Shown here: positions 49,009 to 59,175 of the stretch, piece after piece
Numbering within the stretch: the stretch's first letter is position 1
Layout of the letters: each line of letters begins with the position of its first letter
Assembly: GCA_001797675.1 (NCBI GenBank)
Contig: MGQB01000036.1
Location: 1-64,000, forward strand
Length of the DNA stretch: 64,000 bases
Origin: Deltaproteobacteria bacterium RBG_13_43_22
GTDB taxonomy: Bacteria > Desulfobacterota > RBG-13-43-22
Direction of reading: 5' to 3'
Made by a program: the position numbers and the translations under genes
Notes under the pieces: model-generated
Databases searched by the model: none
What the model was told of the DNA's origin: nothing
Seen by the model: the letters and a program-made list of their open reading frames with translations, nothing else

Positions 49009-51749
49009 CCTTTCAATCCTTCCTCATCCAGAACCTGCCGCACCTTTTTTGAAAGATCCGTCAGGCTGAAGGGTTTCTGCAGAAAACCTTTACAGCCGCG
49101 ATCCATTATGGTCTTGGCCTGCCCATTAATACTGTATCCGCTGGAAAGAATCACTTTTATCTGATGATCGATTTCTTTCAGCCGGTCAAAGGTTTCCCCG
49201 CCCCCCATTTCCGGCATGATCATGTCCAAAATGACTAAATCAATCAGACGGCCTTCCCGGCGGTAGATCTCTACCGCTTCCGATCCGTTCCGGGCACTGA
49301 TAACCCGGTACCCCAATCTTTCCAGAAGCCTCCGCCCAATTTGAACTATGTCCTCTTCATCGTCCACAAAGAGAATGGTCCCGGTCCCGGTTAAAATTTC
49401 TTCGGGGAAATTGGTCTCCTCTTTTATTTTTTTCTCGGTCACCGGGAGGTAGATATTAAAGGTGGTTCCATGACCTTTTTCACTGTATATATTAATAATG
49501 CCGCTGTGATTTTTTACAATTCCGTAGGCCGAAGCTAAACCCAACCCCGTTCCTCTGCCCATTTCCTTGGTGGTGAAAAAGGGATCGAAGACCCTCTTTT
49601 GGGTAGCCTCATCCATCCCGATCCCGGTGTCTGTAACGGAGATCCTGACAAATTTCCCGGGTCCAAGGCCATAAGGACCGGTATAGGATTTATCCAGGAA
49701 GATATTTTTGGTCTCCACGTACAAATCACCGCCTGCCGGCATGGCATGTCCGGCATTGACATAGAGATTCAGAAGGACTTGTTCGATTTGATTCCTATCC
49801 ACCTCGACCGTCCAGATCCTCTCCTGTAAAAACTTATGAATATGAACCTCTTTTCTCGTCCGGCCGAACAAATCCAATCCCCGGCTGATAAGCGTATTGA
49901 TGTCCGTCGGCTTGACTTCATACTTCCCCCCGCGGGCGCTTCCAAGAAGCTGTTTGGTCAGCTCTGCACCGGCCCGGACCTGCTGCTCGATGCTTTTAAG
50001 TTTGTTGTAATGGGGATCATGGGTGTCCATATCCAAGAGTACCAGAGAGGCGTTTCCTTGAATGCTCATAAGCAGATTATTAAAATCATGGGCGATACCA
50101 CCGGCCAGGGTTCCTACCGCCTCCATCTTCTGCGCTTGCAGGAGTTGGATCTCCATTTTCTTTTGCGGGGTTATGTCTCTGAGAAAATTAAGGGTTGCCG
50201 GGCGCCCTTCCCAGACAATCTTAACCGTGTTTAATTCCACCCATAGGGCCTCATCCCCCTTGATGATCAATCTGAAAGAATAAAGACTGGGTCTTTGACC
50301 GTTCTCAGGCTCCCCCTGCAGACGTTCGACCACGACCTTCCGGTCTATGGGATGGACCAGGTTAATAAACGGTATTTGGGCCAATTCCTCCGACGAATAT
50401 CCGGTCAGTTCTTCGGTTCTGGGGTTTGAAAATCTTATGACCCCGTCTTGAAGGATATAGATGCCGTCATGGGCATTCTCCACCAGGAGGCGGTATTTTT
50501 CTTCGCTCTGCTGAAGGGCCGTTTCAGCTTTATGTTGTTCCGTTCTATCCCGTATCATGCCGCGGAAGCCGATCGGTTCCCCGGAGACATTTCGCAAAAG
50601 AGAAACGGACCCTTCCAGTATCCTGACAACCCCGTCGATTCTTATGATCGGAAAGTCAAACAATTGGTTGGGGATTCCCGTCCTGAAAACCTCATTGAAC
50701 ACGGAAAAAAGTAACGAGGTCCCCTCCGGGGAGGTATATTCCCGATAATTCATACCCATCATATCATCATGGGTACGCCCAAAACTCTTGCACATGGCCG
50801 GATTGAAAAAGGTCAGGTTTCCAGCCAGGTCCACTTCATAATAGACTTCTTCCATGTTATCCAGGATATTACGATATTTTTCTTCACGTTCCTGAAGGGT
50901 CTGTTCGGCCTTTTTTCTTTCGGTCACATCCCGCGAAATCCCGTAAAAGCCGATCGGTTCTCCGGCTTGGTTCCGCAACAAAGAGGCGGAGGTCTCCAGG
51001 GTTTTTATAGAGCCGTCTTTGGCAATCACTTCGTAGTTGATGATTTTGGCGGGAATTCCTGTTTTGTAGACTTCATTGTAAAGAGTATAGACCCTTTTTG
51101 AGGTTTGTGGAGATGAAAAAGCCTTATTATTCAGACCCTTCATCTCTTCGGCTGAGAATCCATGAATCCGGCATTCGGCTTCGTTGAAAAAAAGAAATTT
51201 TCCGGACAGGTCGCATTCGTAATACCCCTCTTCCATGTTCTCCAGAATATGGCGGTACTTCTCTTCACGTTCCCGTAGGATCTTTTCGCTTTTCTTTCTT
51301 TCCGTGATATTGCGGGCAATCCCGGAAAAACCGACCGGTTCTCCGGCGACGTTCCTTAAAAGGGAAACGGAATCCTCAAAATACACTAAGGTGCCGTCTT
51401 TTCTGGTTACTTCATATTCAAATTGCCCGGAGGGAATACCGGTCCGATAGACTTCCCGAAGGATCCGGTATAATCTTTTCCCCTCTTCTGGAGTCAAATG
51501 CCCCTGAGCATTCATACCTATCAATTCTTCCCGCGGGAGGCCCTGGTTGTTGCAAACGGCTTGGTTGAGAAAGGTATATTTCCCCTCCAGGTCGATTTCG
51601 TAATATTCATCTTCAATGTTCTCCAGGATGGACCGATACTTCTCCTCGCTCCGTTTAAGGATCGCCTCGCTGGTTTTAAGTTCGGCAATCTCCAATGTTA
51701 AATCCTTGATCCTTCTCTCCAGATCCTTATAGGTCGGTTGGTCGCCCAT
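49005..51749 (-). CDS. multi-PAS hybrid sensor histidine kinase (tandem paralog)
   Basis: 914 aa; repeated PAS units, [49 protein letters not shown] overlap with 46630-49008. Confidence 0.92.
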   Translation of the reverse strand: MGDQPTYKDLERRIKDLTLEIAELKTSEAILKRSEEKYRSILENIEDEYYEIDLEGKYTFLNQAVCNNQGLPREELIGMNAQGHLTPEEGKRLYRILREVYRTGIPSGQFEYEVTRKDGTLVYFEDSVSLLRNVAGEPVGFSGIARNITERKKSEKILREREEKYRHILENMEEGYYECDLSGKFLFFNEAECRIHGFSAEEMKGLNNKAFSSPQTSKRVYTLYNEVYKTGIPAKIINYEVIAKDGSIKTLETSASLLRNQAGEPIGFYGISRDVTERKKAEQTLQEREEKYRNILDNMEEVYYEVDLAGNLTFFNPAMCKSFGRTHDDMMGMNYREYTSPEGTSLLFSVFNEVFRTGIPNQLFDFPIIRIDGVVRILEGSVSLLRNVSGEPIGFRGMIRDRTEQHKAETALQQSEEKYRLLVENAHDGIYILQDGVIRFSNPRTEELTGYSSEELAQIPFINLVHPIDRKVVVERLQGEPENGQRPSLYSFRLIIKGDEALWVELNTVKIVWEGRPATLNFLRDITPQKKMEIQLLQAQKMEAVGTLAGGIAHDFNNLLMSIQGNASLVLLDMDTHDPHYNKLKSIEQQVRAGAELTKQLLGSARGGKYEVKPTDINTLISRGLDLFGRTRKEVHIHKFLQERIWTVEVDRNQIEQVLLNLYVNAGHAMPAGGDLYVETKNIFLDKSYTGPYGLGPGKFVRISVTDTGIGMDEATQKRVFDPFFTTKEMGRGTGLGLASAYGIVKNHSGIINIYSEKGHGTTFNIYLPVTEKKIKEETNFPEEILTGTGTILFVDDEEDIVQIGRRLLERLGYRVISARNGSEAVEIYRREGRLIDLVILDMIMPEMGGGETFDRLKEIDHQIKVILSSGYSINGQAKTIMDRGCKGFLQKPFSLTDLSKKVRQVLDEEGLKG

Positions 51750-52027
51750 GTATTTCTCCGATCCTCCTCTTAACCTCTAAAATCTTCGGGATTTAACAAC
51801 CAAAACCCCTGCGGTTCATTTCATGGTTTGCAAAAATTCTTTTTCGCCATTCCGCTGAAAGCCTCAATGACACACGAAAAAACACCCAACTTAATGTTAG
51901 TGCTTATGTTCTTGGCGGGAGAGGTCCATACCAATCCTTTTTTAAATTATATATGATATAGGGGGTATGTCAAGAAATAGGACCATTCGAGTGAAGCGGA
52001 AGACACGAGACAAAAGAGGATAATGGA

Positions 52028-52855
52028 TTAGTCAGCAAAAAAACTTTCCGCCTCAATTCTTGAGCCGTAAAGTTTTTCACCGATAACGGCTACTCCCTTA
52101 CTGTCTATCCCAAGTTCAAGGAGGATGACATGGTGTTCCTCGGTCCACAAACCGTCATCTTCAGTTCGTGGGCCGTACATCCGGGACATGGCCTCGGCCA
52201 GAGAAACAATGGAAACCGAATCTTTGAATTCCTTTGCCTCGGAAGGAAGGTGATGATGCCGGATGGCCGAGATGATCTCTGAGGGCATGCCGGAAGTTTC
52301 GGCAAACCAGGCTCCGGCCTCGGCATGCGTACAGCCGAAAATCCCCCTCTCCTTTTCGAGCATGTCATCGGCAGTTAAAATTTTATGAAATTGCTGGTGA
52401 TCCATTTGATAAAAAATAATCCTTCCAATATCATGAAGCAAGCCTGACAGAAAACACTCCCTTGGGGAGGTTATGGTCACAAAATCTGAAACCACCGAAG
52501 CGATTAAGGCCACCTCATAACCATGAATCCATAGGTTTTTAATATTGAAGGAGTTTTGATGGGGAAATATTTTCAGAACATTCATGCCGATGGCTATCGA
52601 TTTTATCCTTTCGAAACCCAAAAACATAATAGCCTGTCTGATGTCCCGAATCTGACCCGAGTGGCCGAAAAAGGGGGAATTGGCGGACCGTATGACCTGT
52701 TCAGCCATGGCCTGGTCATGGGCAACCAAATTGTCAAGGTCTGAAATGGAGCAGTCCTCTCTTTGGGTAATAGAGAGTATCTTCCCGAGCAATGCGGGAA
52801 TGGTGGAAAGATTATCAATACCCCGAATAAAATATTTTACCTCATTAGCATCCAT
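52028..52855 (-). CDS. HDOD-domain signalling protein
   Basis: 275 aa; STIPALLGKILSI, DLDNLVAHDQAMAEQVIRSANSPFFG, GLLHDIGRIIFYQ. Confidence 0.88.
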   Translation of the reverse strand: MDANEVKYFIRGIDNLSTIPALLGKILSITQREDCSISDLDNLVAHDQAMAEQVIRSANSPFFGHSGQIRDIRQAIMFLGFERIKSIAIGMNVLKIFPHQNSFNIKNLWIHGYEVALIASVVSDFVTITSPRECFLSGLLHDIGRIIFYQMDHQQFHKILTADDMLEKERGIFGCTHAEAGAWFAETSGMPSEIISAIRHHHLPSEAKEFKDSVSIVSLAEAMSRMYGPRTEDDGLWTEEHHVILLELGIDSKGVAVIGEKLYGSRIEAESFFAD

Positions 52856-53006
52856 TTAATTCATCCCAACCAAGTAATGATCAAAATATCTCCGAAGACC
52901 ACCAGTGCAGACCATCAATAATATATCGGCAGGTAAATCAAAAAACTTTAGTCCCCTGACCCCCGGCAAGGCCGGGGGTTACCCTAAAAGGAATTTAAAT
53001 CCCCCG

Positions 53007-54692
53007 TTATTCCCGGGTTAAATGTCGGTATCGGATACGGTGGGGTTGATCGGCAGCGGCGCCCAGGCGGGATTTCCGGTCGGCTTCATACTCCGAGTAG
53101 TTGCCGTCGAAAAACAGGACCCTGCTTTCCCCTTCAAAGGCCAGGATGTGGGTGATGATTCTATCCAGAAACCAGCGGTCATGGCTGATGATCAGGGCAC
53201 ATCCGCCGAAATTCTCCAGGGCTTCCTCCAGAGCTCTCATGGTATTGACATCCAGGTCGTTGGTCGGTTCATCCAGAAGAAGCACATTGGCCCCTTCTTT
53301 CAGCATGCGCGCCAAATGGACCCGGTTTCGTTCCCCTCCGGAAAGGAGGCCCACTTTCTTTTGTTGATCACTGCCGCTGAAGTTAAACCTGGCCACATAA
53401 GCCCTGGAATTCACTTCCCTCGCTCCCAGGGTGATGGTCTCCCGGCCGTCTGAAATCATTTCCCAGATGGTTTTTTCCGGATCGAGCACATCACGGCTTT
53501 GATCTACATAAGCCAATTTGACCGTTTCCCCCACTTTGAGTGTGCCGGAGTCCTGTTTTTCCTGGCCGGTTATCAAACGGAAGAGGGTGGTCTTGCCAGC
53601 CCCGTTTGGCCCGATAACCCCTACAATCCCGCCCGGTGGTATCATAAAAGAAACCTTTTCCATGAGTAGGTTGTCGTCATAGGCCTTGCCCACCTCCTCG
53701 GCCTCTATGACCAGATTCCCCAATCGGGGACCGGGAGGGATATAGATTTCCAACTCTTGATCTCTTTTTTCAATTTCCTGGTTGACCAAGTTCTCGTAGG
53801 AGTGAATCCGGGCTTTGGCCTTGGTATGCCGCCCTTTAGGCGACATTCGGATCCATTCCAGCTCACGCTGCAAAGTCCTTTGGCGCTTGCTCTCGCTTTT
53901 TTCCTTGAGACGCAGCCGGTTCTGTTTCTGCTCCAGCCAGGAAGAGTAGTTGCCCTTCCAGGGAATTCCCTCTCCCCCATCCAACTCCAGAATCCATCCG
54001 GCCACGTTGTCCAGAAAATAGCGATCATGGGTTACGGCAATGACGGTTCCGGCATAGCGCTGAAGGTGGCTTTCCAACCAGGCAACGGATTCTGCGTCGA
54101 GATGGTTGGTGGGCTCATCCAGAAGAAGGATATCAGGCTTCTGAAGCAAAAGCCGACAAAGGGCCACCCGTCGTCTTTCCCCACCGGACAAGACCTTGAC
54201 CAAGGTATCACCCGGAGGACAACGCAGGGCCTCCATGGCCATTTCCAGCCGGGAATCCAGCTCCCAGGCATCCAGGGCCTCCAGTTTTTCCTGCACTTGG
54301 GCCTGACGCTCAATAAGCTTATCCATGGCCTCATCCGACATGGATTCGGCAAATTGTTCATTAATCCGGTTGAATGTATTTAACAGGTCAACGGTTTCCT
54401 GGACCCCTTGTTCCGCCATTTCTCTTACCGTTTTGGTATCATCCAGAACCGGTTCCTGTTCCAGCAGACCCACGGAATACCCGGGTGAAAGTATGGTTTG
54501 ACCGTTGAAGTCCGGGTCGACTCCGGCCAGGATCCGAAGCAGAGAGCTTTTGCCCGATCCATTAAGTCCCAGGACCCCGATTTTGGCCCCGTAAAAATAA
54601 GACAAGGATATGTCTTTCAATACCGGTTTTTTATCATAATATTTACTCACCTTAATCATCGAATAGATGACTTTATTCGGTTCGGTACTCAT
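53007..54692 (-). CDS. ettA: ABC-F ATPase, EttA-like energy-dependent translational throttle
   Basis: 561 aa; two ABC cassettes with GLNGSGKSSLLRIL, LSGGERRRVALCRLLLQKPDILLLDEPTNHLDAESV, GPNGAGKTTLFRLI, LSGGERNRVHLARML. Confidence 0.92.
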   Translation of the reverse strand: MSTEPNKVIYSMIKVSKYYDKKPVLKDISLSYFYGAKIGVLGLNGSGKSSLLRILAGVDPDFNGQTILSPGYSVGLLEQEPVLDDTKTVREMAEQGVQETVDLLNTFNRINEQFAESMSDEAMDKLIERQAQVQEKLEALDAWELDSRLEMAMEALRCPPGDTLVKVLSGGERRRVALCRLLLQKPDILLLDEPTNHLDAESVAWLESHLQRYAGTVIAVTHDRYFLDNVAGWILELDGGEGIPWKGNYSSWLEQKQNRLRLKEKSESKRQRTLQRELEWIRMSPKGRHTKAKARIHSYENLVNQEIEKRDQELEIYIPPGPRLGNLVIEAEEVGKAYDDNLLMEKVSFMIPPGGIVGVIGPNGAGKTTLFRLITGQEKQDSGTLKVGETVKLAYVDQSRDVLDPEKTIWEMISDGRETITLGAREVNSRAYVARFNFSGSDQQKKVGLLSGGERNRVHLARMLKEGANVLLLDEPTNDLDVNTMRALEEALENFGGCALIISHDRWFLDRIITHILAFEGESRVLFFDGNYSEYEADRKSRLGAAADQPHRIRYRHLTRE

Positions 54693-54783
54693 AGAGCTTT
54701 GAAATCCTCCTCTTCCGGCATGAGATTTTAGATTCCTACACCTTTAAATCTGATATTTTATCCCTAACTTTCAACTCTCAGGT

Positions 54784-54989
54784 TTTAGGGGGTCTTGTTT
54801 TGGGAGTGGTCCATCCATAGGCCAGGTACTTCTTTGCCGGACCAAAATGGAAACCTGCTTCAAGAGCAGGCCTACACCCAAACAGGAAATTAGCTCAGGG
54901 GAATGCCCTATTCCTAATCCAACTCAGCTGTCCGGGCCGGATTATGGCGGTTGGTTACCCTTTCCACTCCCACAACAAGACCCCCTAAA
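54784..54989 (+). mobile_element. MITE-like element, family C copy 1 (206 bp, 26-bp terminal inverted repeats)
   Basis: Left end TTTAGGGGGTCTTGTTTTGGGAGTGG (54784-54809); right end CCACTCCCACAACAAGACCCCCTAAA (54964-54989); 25/26 complementary. Confidence 0.8.
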
Positions 54990-55092
54990 CCTACTATTCC
55001 AAAATCAAGAGAGAAATTTCAAAAAACTTCGGATAGGTTTCAGAATTCCGTAATCCTCAATCTAAAATCCGAAATTTAGTGCCGTAAATCAG

Positions 55093-55734
55093 TTAATCCT
55101 GCTCTTTCATATACTGGGGGGCTTTTTCATGTTTCTGAAGCCCGCCATAGGAACGGTGTGATGGGTAATACTCCGTCCCGAACTGAATCCGGCCGGCCGT
55201 TTCTTCGCCGGCCACATCGGCCACAAAGGCCAAAGCCAGGTCAATCCCTGCAGAAACACCAGCGGATGTCCAAATGCGGCCGTCTCGGACAATTCGCTCC
55301 TCGACCACGGTTACGTCACCCAGATCACGCAACCGATCCAGAGAGGCCCAATGCGTTGTAGCCCGCAAGCCGGACAACAGACCGGCACGGTGCAGAATGA
55401 AGGCCCCTGTGCAAACGGAAAGGAGCGCCCGGCAGTATTGAGCCTGTCCGGCAACAAATCGGATTAAAACCTCGTTATCCACTTCTTGGCGCGTACCCTG
55501 GCCTCCCGGTACAAGCAGATAATCCAGGGGAGGACACTCCGAAAAAATGACCTGGGGATTAATAGACATCCCCTTGTTGCAAACAACCGGCTCTGATTTC
55601 TCGGAGATCATAAGACAATTCTCCGGTCCTTGGGCAAACCGGCTCCAGTATCTTATTATTTCCCAAGGGCCGACCAGGTCAAGTTCTTCAAGATCGGGAA
55701 ATATCAAAAACCCAAAATTCATAACATCCCCCAT
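55093..55734 (-). CDS. DJ-1/PfpI (ThiJ) family, isonitrile hydratase-like
   Basis: 213 aa; FLIFPDLEELDLVGPWEI, YLLVPGGQGTRQEVDNE, LSVCTGAFILHRAGLLSGLRATTHW. Confidence 0.88.
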   Translation of the reverse strand: MGDVMNFGFLIFPDLEELDLVGPWEIIRYWSRFAQGPENCLMISEKSEPVVCNKGMSINPQVIFSECPPLDYLLVPGGQGTRQEVDNEVLIRFVAGQAQYCRALLSVCTGAFILHRAGLLSGLRATTHWASLDRLRDLGDVTVVEERIVRDGRIWTSAGVSAGIDLALAFVADVAGEETAGRIQFGTEYYPSHRSYGGLQKHEKAPQYMKEQD

Positions 55735-55837
55735 GATAAAAGTTGAAAGTATTATTTTAATACAAAAGTAAGCAAAACCCTATAATTTTTTTCTGAAAAA
55801 CCTAACCAAAGATATTTGGAATTTTGGTGTTTATGAA

Positions 55838-56038
55838 TCTTGTTTTTTGAAGTAGTCCAAAAGGTAACCCTCGCCCAAACTGGGACCCGCTCCGAAGGAG
55901 TGGGACTGAGCATGGCCTAAAAAGCGAAGAATCCCGGCCCAATCCCTCCTTTGGCGGGATCGAACCCAAGTTAAAATATTTGGCCCGGCAAAGAAGCTTA
56001 TGGCCCCAGGGTGGACAACCCCAAAAACAAGACCCCCT
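55838..56038 (-). mobile_element. MITE-like element, family C copy 2 (inverted, diverged)
   Basis: Reverse complement GGGGGTCTTGTTTTTGGGGTTGTCCACCCTGGGGCCATAAGCTTCTTTGCCGGGCCAAA aligns with 54788 onward (GGGGGTCTTGTTTTGGGAGTGGTCCATCCATAGGCCAGGTACTTCTTTGCCGGACCAAA). Confidence 0.7.
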
Positions 56039-56194
56039 TGCACCTTAGTATCGAAAGTAAGAGATAAATTCTCAGACTTATGGTGTAAGTATCTAAAATA
56101 GGGCTTTATCAGAATAAAATATTGTTTTCAAATTGATTCTCATTTAGAAATTGTGATATAAAATACAATAAAAACATACACTGGGGAAAAAGAA

Positions 56195-56980
56195 ATGAAG
56201 CCTAAACGTTTTGTGGACTTAAGTATAGCCCTCGAGTCGGATCTGCCGAGTGATCCGCCGGGCATGATCCCCAAGGTGGATTATTCCGATCATGCCTTGG
56301 GAAGTGAGGGAATGAAGAATTACTTTCCGGGGATCACCCAAGAGGATCTTCCGGCCGGTCTGGGCTGGGCCGTGGAGTCGGTAAGTCTGACCACCCACTC
56401 AGGAACCCATCTCGACGCCCCCTATCATTACCACCCTACCATGGACCGGGGCAAACCTTCTTTAACGATTGATGAAATCCCTCTTGAATGGTGCTTTCAC
56501 GATGGAGTGCTCCTGGATTTCCGTCATAAGGCCGACGGGGAGCGGATAACGGCCTTAGATGTGGAAAAGGAATTGAAACGGATAGCCTATGAGATTAAGC
56601 CGTTCGATATCGTTCTCGTTCAAACAGGAGCTGATGCGGCCTGGGGCACACCTCAGTACCTGCTGAAAGGTTGCGGCATGACCAGGGAGAGCACTCTGTA
56701 TCTTACGGAAAAAGGAGTCAAAGTGGTCGGTATCGATGCCTGGAGTTGGGACAGGCCTTTGCCTTTTTTGGCCCAGGAATTTAAGGAGCGGGGAGACTCC
56801 AAAGTAATCTGGGAGGCCCATTTTGCCGGGATTGAAATCGGTTACTGCCACATGGAGAAGATGGCTAATCTATCGGCCATCGGGCAGCCTCATGGATTTA
56901 CAGTCTGCTGTTTCCCGGTTAAGATCAAACGGGCCAGTGCCGGATGGGTTAGGCCGGTGGCCATTGTCTATGAGGATTGA
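56195..56980 (+). CDS. cyclase family protein (kynurenine formamidase-like metal hydrolase)
   Basis: 261 aa; SLTTHSGTHLDAPYHYHP, DIVLVQTGADAAW. Confidence 0.9.
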   Translation: MKPKRFVDLSIALESDLPSDPPGMIPKVDYSDHALGSEGMKNYFPGITQEDLPAGLGWAVESVSLTTHSGTHLDAPYHYHPTMDRGKPSLTIDEIPLEWCFHDGVLLDFRHKADGERITALDVEKELKRIAYEIKPFDIVLVQTGADAAWGTPQYLLKGCGMTRESTLYLTEKGVKVVGIDAWSWDRPLPFLAQEFKERGDSKVIWEAHFAGIEIGYCHMEKMANLSAIGQPHGFTVCCFPVKIKRASAGWVRPVAIVYED

Positions 56981-56987
56981 TTGATCG

Positions 56988-58604
56988 TTATTTTTCCGAA
57001 GGGCGCTGCCGAAGTTCCTGGCGCAGGACTTTGCCGATGGGACTTCTGGGTATCTCGTTAATGAACTCAATGTATTTTGGGCACTTATATCTTCCCAGGC
57101 TTTCCCGGCAATAGGCAACCAACTCCTGACCGGTAACGGATTGACCGGCCTTCAGGACCACAAACGCTTTGACTTCTTCTCCCATGATCGGATCCGGCAC
57201 CCCGACAACCGCCACATCCTGCACCGCCGGATGCTCATAAAATACCTCTTCAACATCCCAAGGGTAGATATTGAGTCCGCCCCGTATAATGAGGTCCTTT
57301 TTGCGATCGACAATGAATAAATAACCATCATCATCCATCCTGGCCATGTCCCCGGTGTACAGCCAGCCGTTTCGGAAGGCCTGCCCTGTTTCTTCAGGCA
57401 TTTTATAGTATCCCGGAGATACATTCGGTCCTCTGACAATCAGTTCTCCGACCCCCCCGATGGGCAGATCATTATCCTCTTCATCCACAATCCGGACTTC
57501 CACGCCTGGTATGGGTATTCCGATGGAGCCGGGTTTCTGGGGCATGTCCGGCCGGTGTCTGGTTACGATGGGGGCCGCCTCGGACAACCCATAGCCCTCC
57601 CAAACAGGGCAACCGAATTTTTTCTGAAAACCTTGCAGAATGTCAAGTGGAAGAGGCGCTGATCCGCAACCGCAACGTCTGAGGGACGACAGGTCATAGT
57701 TATCCGCCACAGGGCTGTTAAGCATCATAGCAAACATGGCCGGAGACCCTGAAAAACCCGTTACCTTATATTTTTCGATGAGACGAAAGGCCTCCTCTAC
57801 ATCAAACCAGCGCATGAGCACGCTTTTTTGGTTGAACAGATAACCGGCATTCATAACCGTCAGTCCGTAGGAATGCGACAGGGGCAGTACATGCAACATG
57901 ACATCATTGGGTTTGACATCGGAGAAGGTTGAAGAATTGACGGCATTGGAGTAAAGGTTCCTATGGGTCAGCATCACCCCTTTCGGTTCGCCGGTGGTTC
58001 CGGCGGTGTAAAGGATCACGGCCAAGTCGTATTCATCAATTTCAAAGTCGACCGGCTGGTCAACCGGTTTATGGACCAGATCCCAGAAATGGATCGTTTC
58101 AGAAATTTCCTCATCTTCAACCACAATAATATGTTTCAGGGTTTCGAGGCCGGGTCTGAACTTTTCGATTCTGTTCAACCAATTCTTATTGGTGATTAGG
58201 ACCTTGGATTCGGAATTTCTCAAGATATGAATCATCTCCCTTTCACCCAAAAAAGATATGACCGGAACGATGATCCCTCCGGCCCTGAGTATGGCCTGAT
58301 AGCTGATTAGGACCTCAGGACAGTTGATAAGCATCACCATCACCCTATCCCCCATCCCCACTTCCAATCCCTTAAGTCCATTAGCCAACTGGTCCGCATA
58401 CCGAAGCAGTTGAAGATTCGTGAACTCCTTGCCTTCAAAAATCAAGGATACCTGTTCGCCGAATTTCCTATAATGTTGATCCGCCAGTTCAACCAGATTC
58501 ATTCCTATTCCTCCGTCCGGCCGTCGATAAGCGTTTTCCTCTTTTTCAACGGTCGAAACAGCCATTGCAGGAGATTTATTGAAAGATCTTTGATCCCCTG
58601 CCAT
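56988..58604 (-). CDS. AMP-dependent acyl-CoA synthetase/ligase
   Basis: 538 aa (probable start 58502, MNLVELADQHY); AVILYTAGTTGEPKGVMLTHRNL, VWEGYGLSEAAPIVT, GWLYTGDMARMDDDGYLFIVDRKKDLIIRGG, PIGKVLRQELR. Confidence 0.93.
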   Translation of the reverse strand: MAGDQRSFNKSPAMAVSTVEKEENAYRRPDGGIGMNLVELADQHYRKFGEQVSLIFEGKEFTNLQLLRYADQLANGLKGLEVGMGDRVMVMLINCPEVLISYQAILRAGGIIVPVISFLGEREMIHILRNSESKVLITNKNWLNRIEKFRPGLETLKHIIVVEDEEISETIHFWDLVHKPVDQPVDFEIDEYDLAVILYTAGTTGEPKGVMLTHRNLYSNAVNSSTFSDVKPNDVMLHVLPLSHSYGLTVMNAGYLFNQKSVLMRWFDVEEAFRLIEKYKVTGFSGSPAMFAMMLNSPVADNYDLSSLRRCGCGSAPLPLDILQGFQKKFGCPVWEGYGLSEAAPIVTRHRPDMPQKPGSIGIPIPGVEVRIVDEEDNDLPIGGVGELIVRGPNVSPGYYKMPEETGQAFRNGWLYTGDMARMDDDGYLFIVDRKKDLIIRGGLNIYPWDVEEVFYEHPAVQDVAVVGVPDPIMGEEVKAFVVLKAGQSVTGQELVAYCRESLGRYKCPKYIEFINEIPRSPIGKVLRQELRQRPSEK

Positions 58605-58913
58605 CCTTGACTTGATAAGGTTGGGGTTTCGTATAAAAGAACCGGCTTACGGATAGTGAGATCTGCCGTTTTCGTTGTCTTCGTTGAATGGGTAGAATCT
58701 TCTTTTAAATCAATAAAATTTAAATGGAAGAAACGATGAAAGTCAAGCGAAAAAGCGAAAAAAGGCTTTGCCCATATTCATTTTACAGATAATAATCACC
58801 CCGCCAGGGTCCACTCGGGCCTTTTCTCCTGGATTATCCAAAAGGTACCCGGTCGCCTTTTTCCGGTTCACGGTATCAAAATGAAGGATGGTAACCAAAA
58901 AATCCTCACGCCT

Positions 58914-59062
58914 AAATTGAAGCTCACTGCACCAAGATACAGTCCCACCTCCCGGATCCCATGCAACTTAAATGACTATCATGGCCGTTCGCTCGCTAAT
59001 CCCGCTGAAGACGGGATCACTCCGACGGTATGACCGGGGAATGCCCCACGGCTCCTGTTCAA
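58914..59062 (+). repeat. REP-like repeat family A, copy 3 (variant with extra hairpins)
   Basis: AAATTGAAGCTCACTGCACCAAG...CCGTTCGCTCGCTAATCCCGCTGAAGACGGGAT...GGGGAATGCCCC...CCTGTTCAA. Confidence 0.75.
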
Positions 59063-59175
59063 CCCCTGTCATTAAATTGATTGCATCTTATCCCTCCATT
59101 GTGATAACTTTTTATCTTTGAAAAACCGCAGACAGCGATTAAATTTTATCGATAATTATCAGAAAGGAGCAAATT

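Noticed and set aside
54847-55053. 68-aa ORF between ettA and the DJ-1 gene
   Set aside because: Lies largely within the TIR-bounded repeat element C1; no coding signature.
56988-58604. Assignment of the acyl-CoA ligase as AssK of an alkylsuccinate pathway
   Set aside because: Context is suggestive (GRE, mutase and carboxyltransferase in the same window), but the ligase is 53 kb from the GRE, no Ass/Bss small subunits were seen, and the mutase residues fit ordinary methylmalonyl-CoA.
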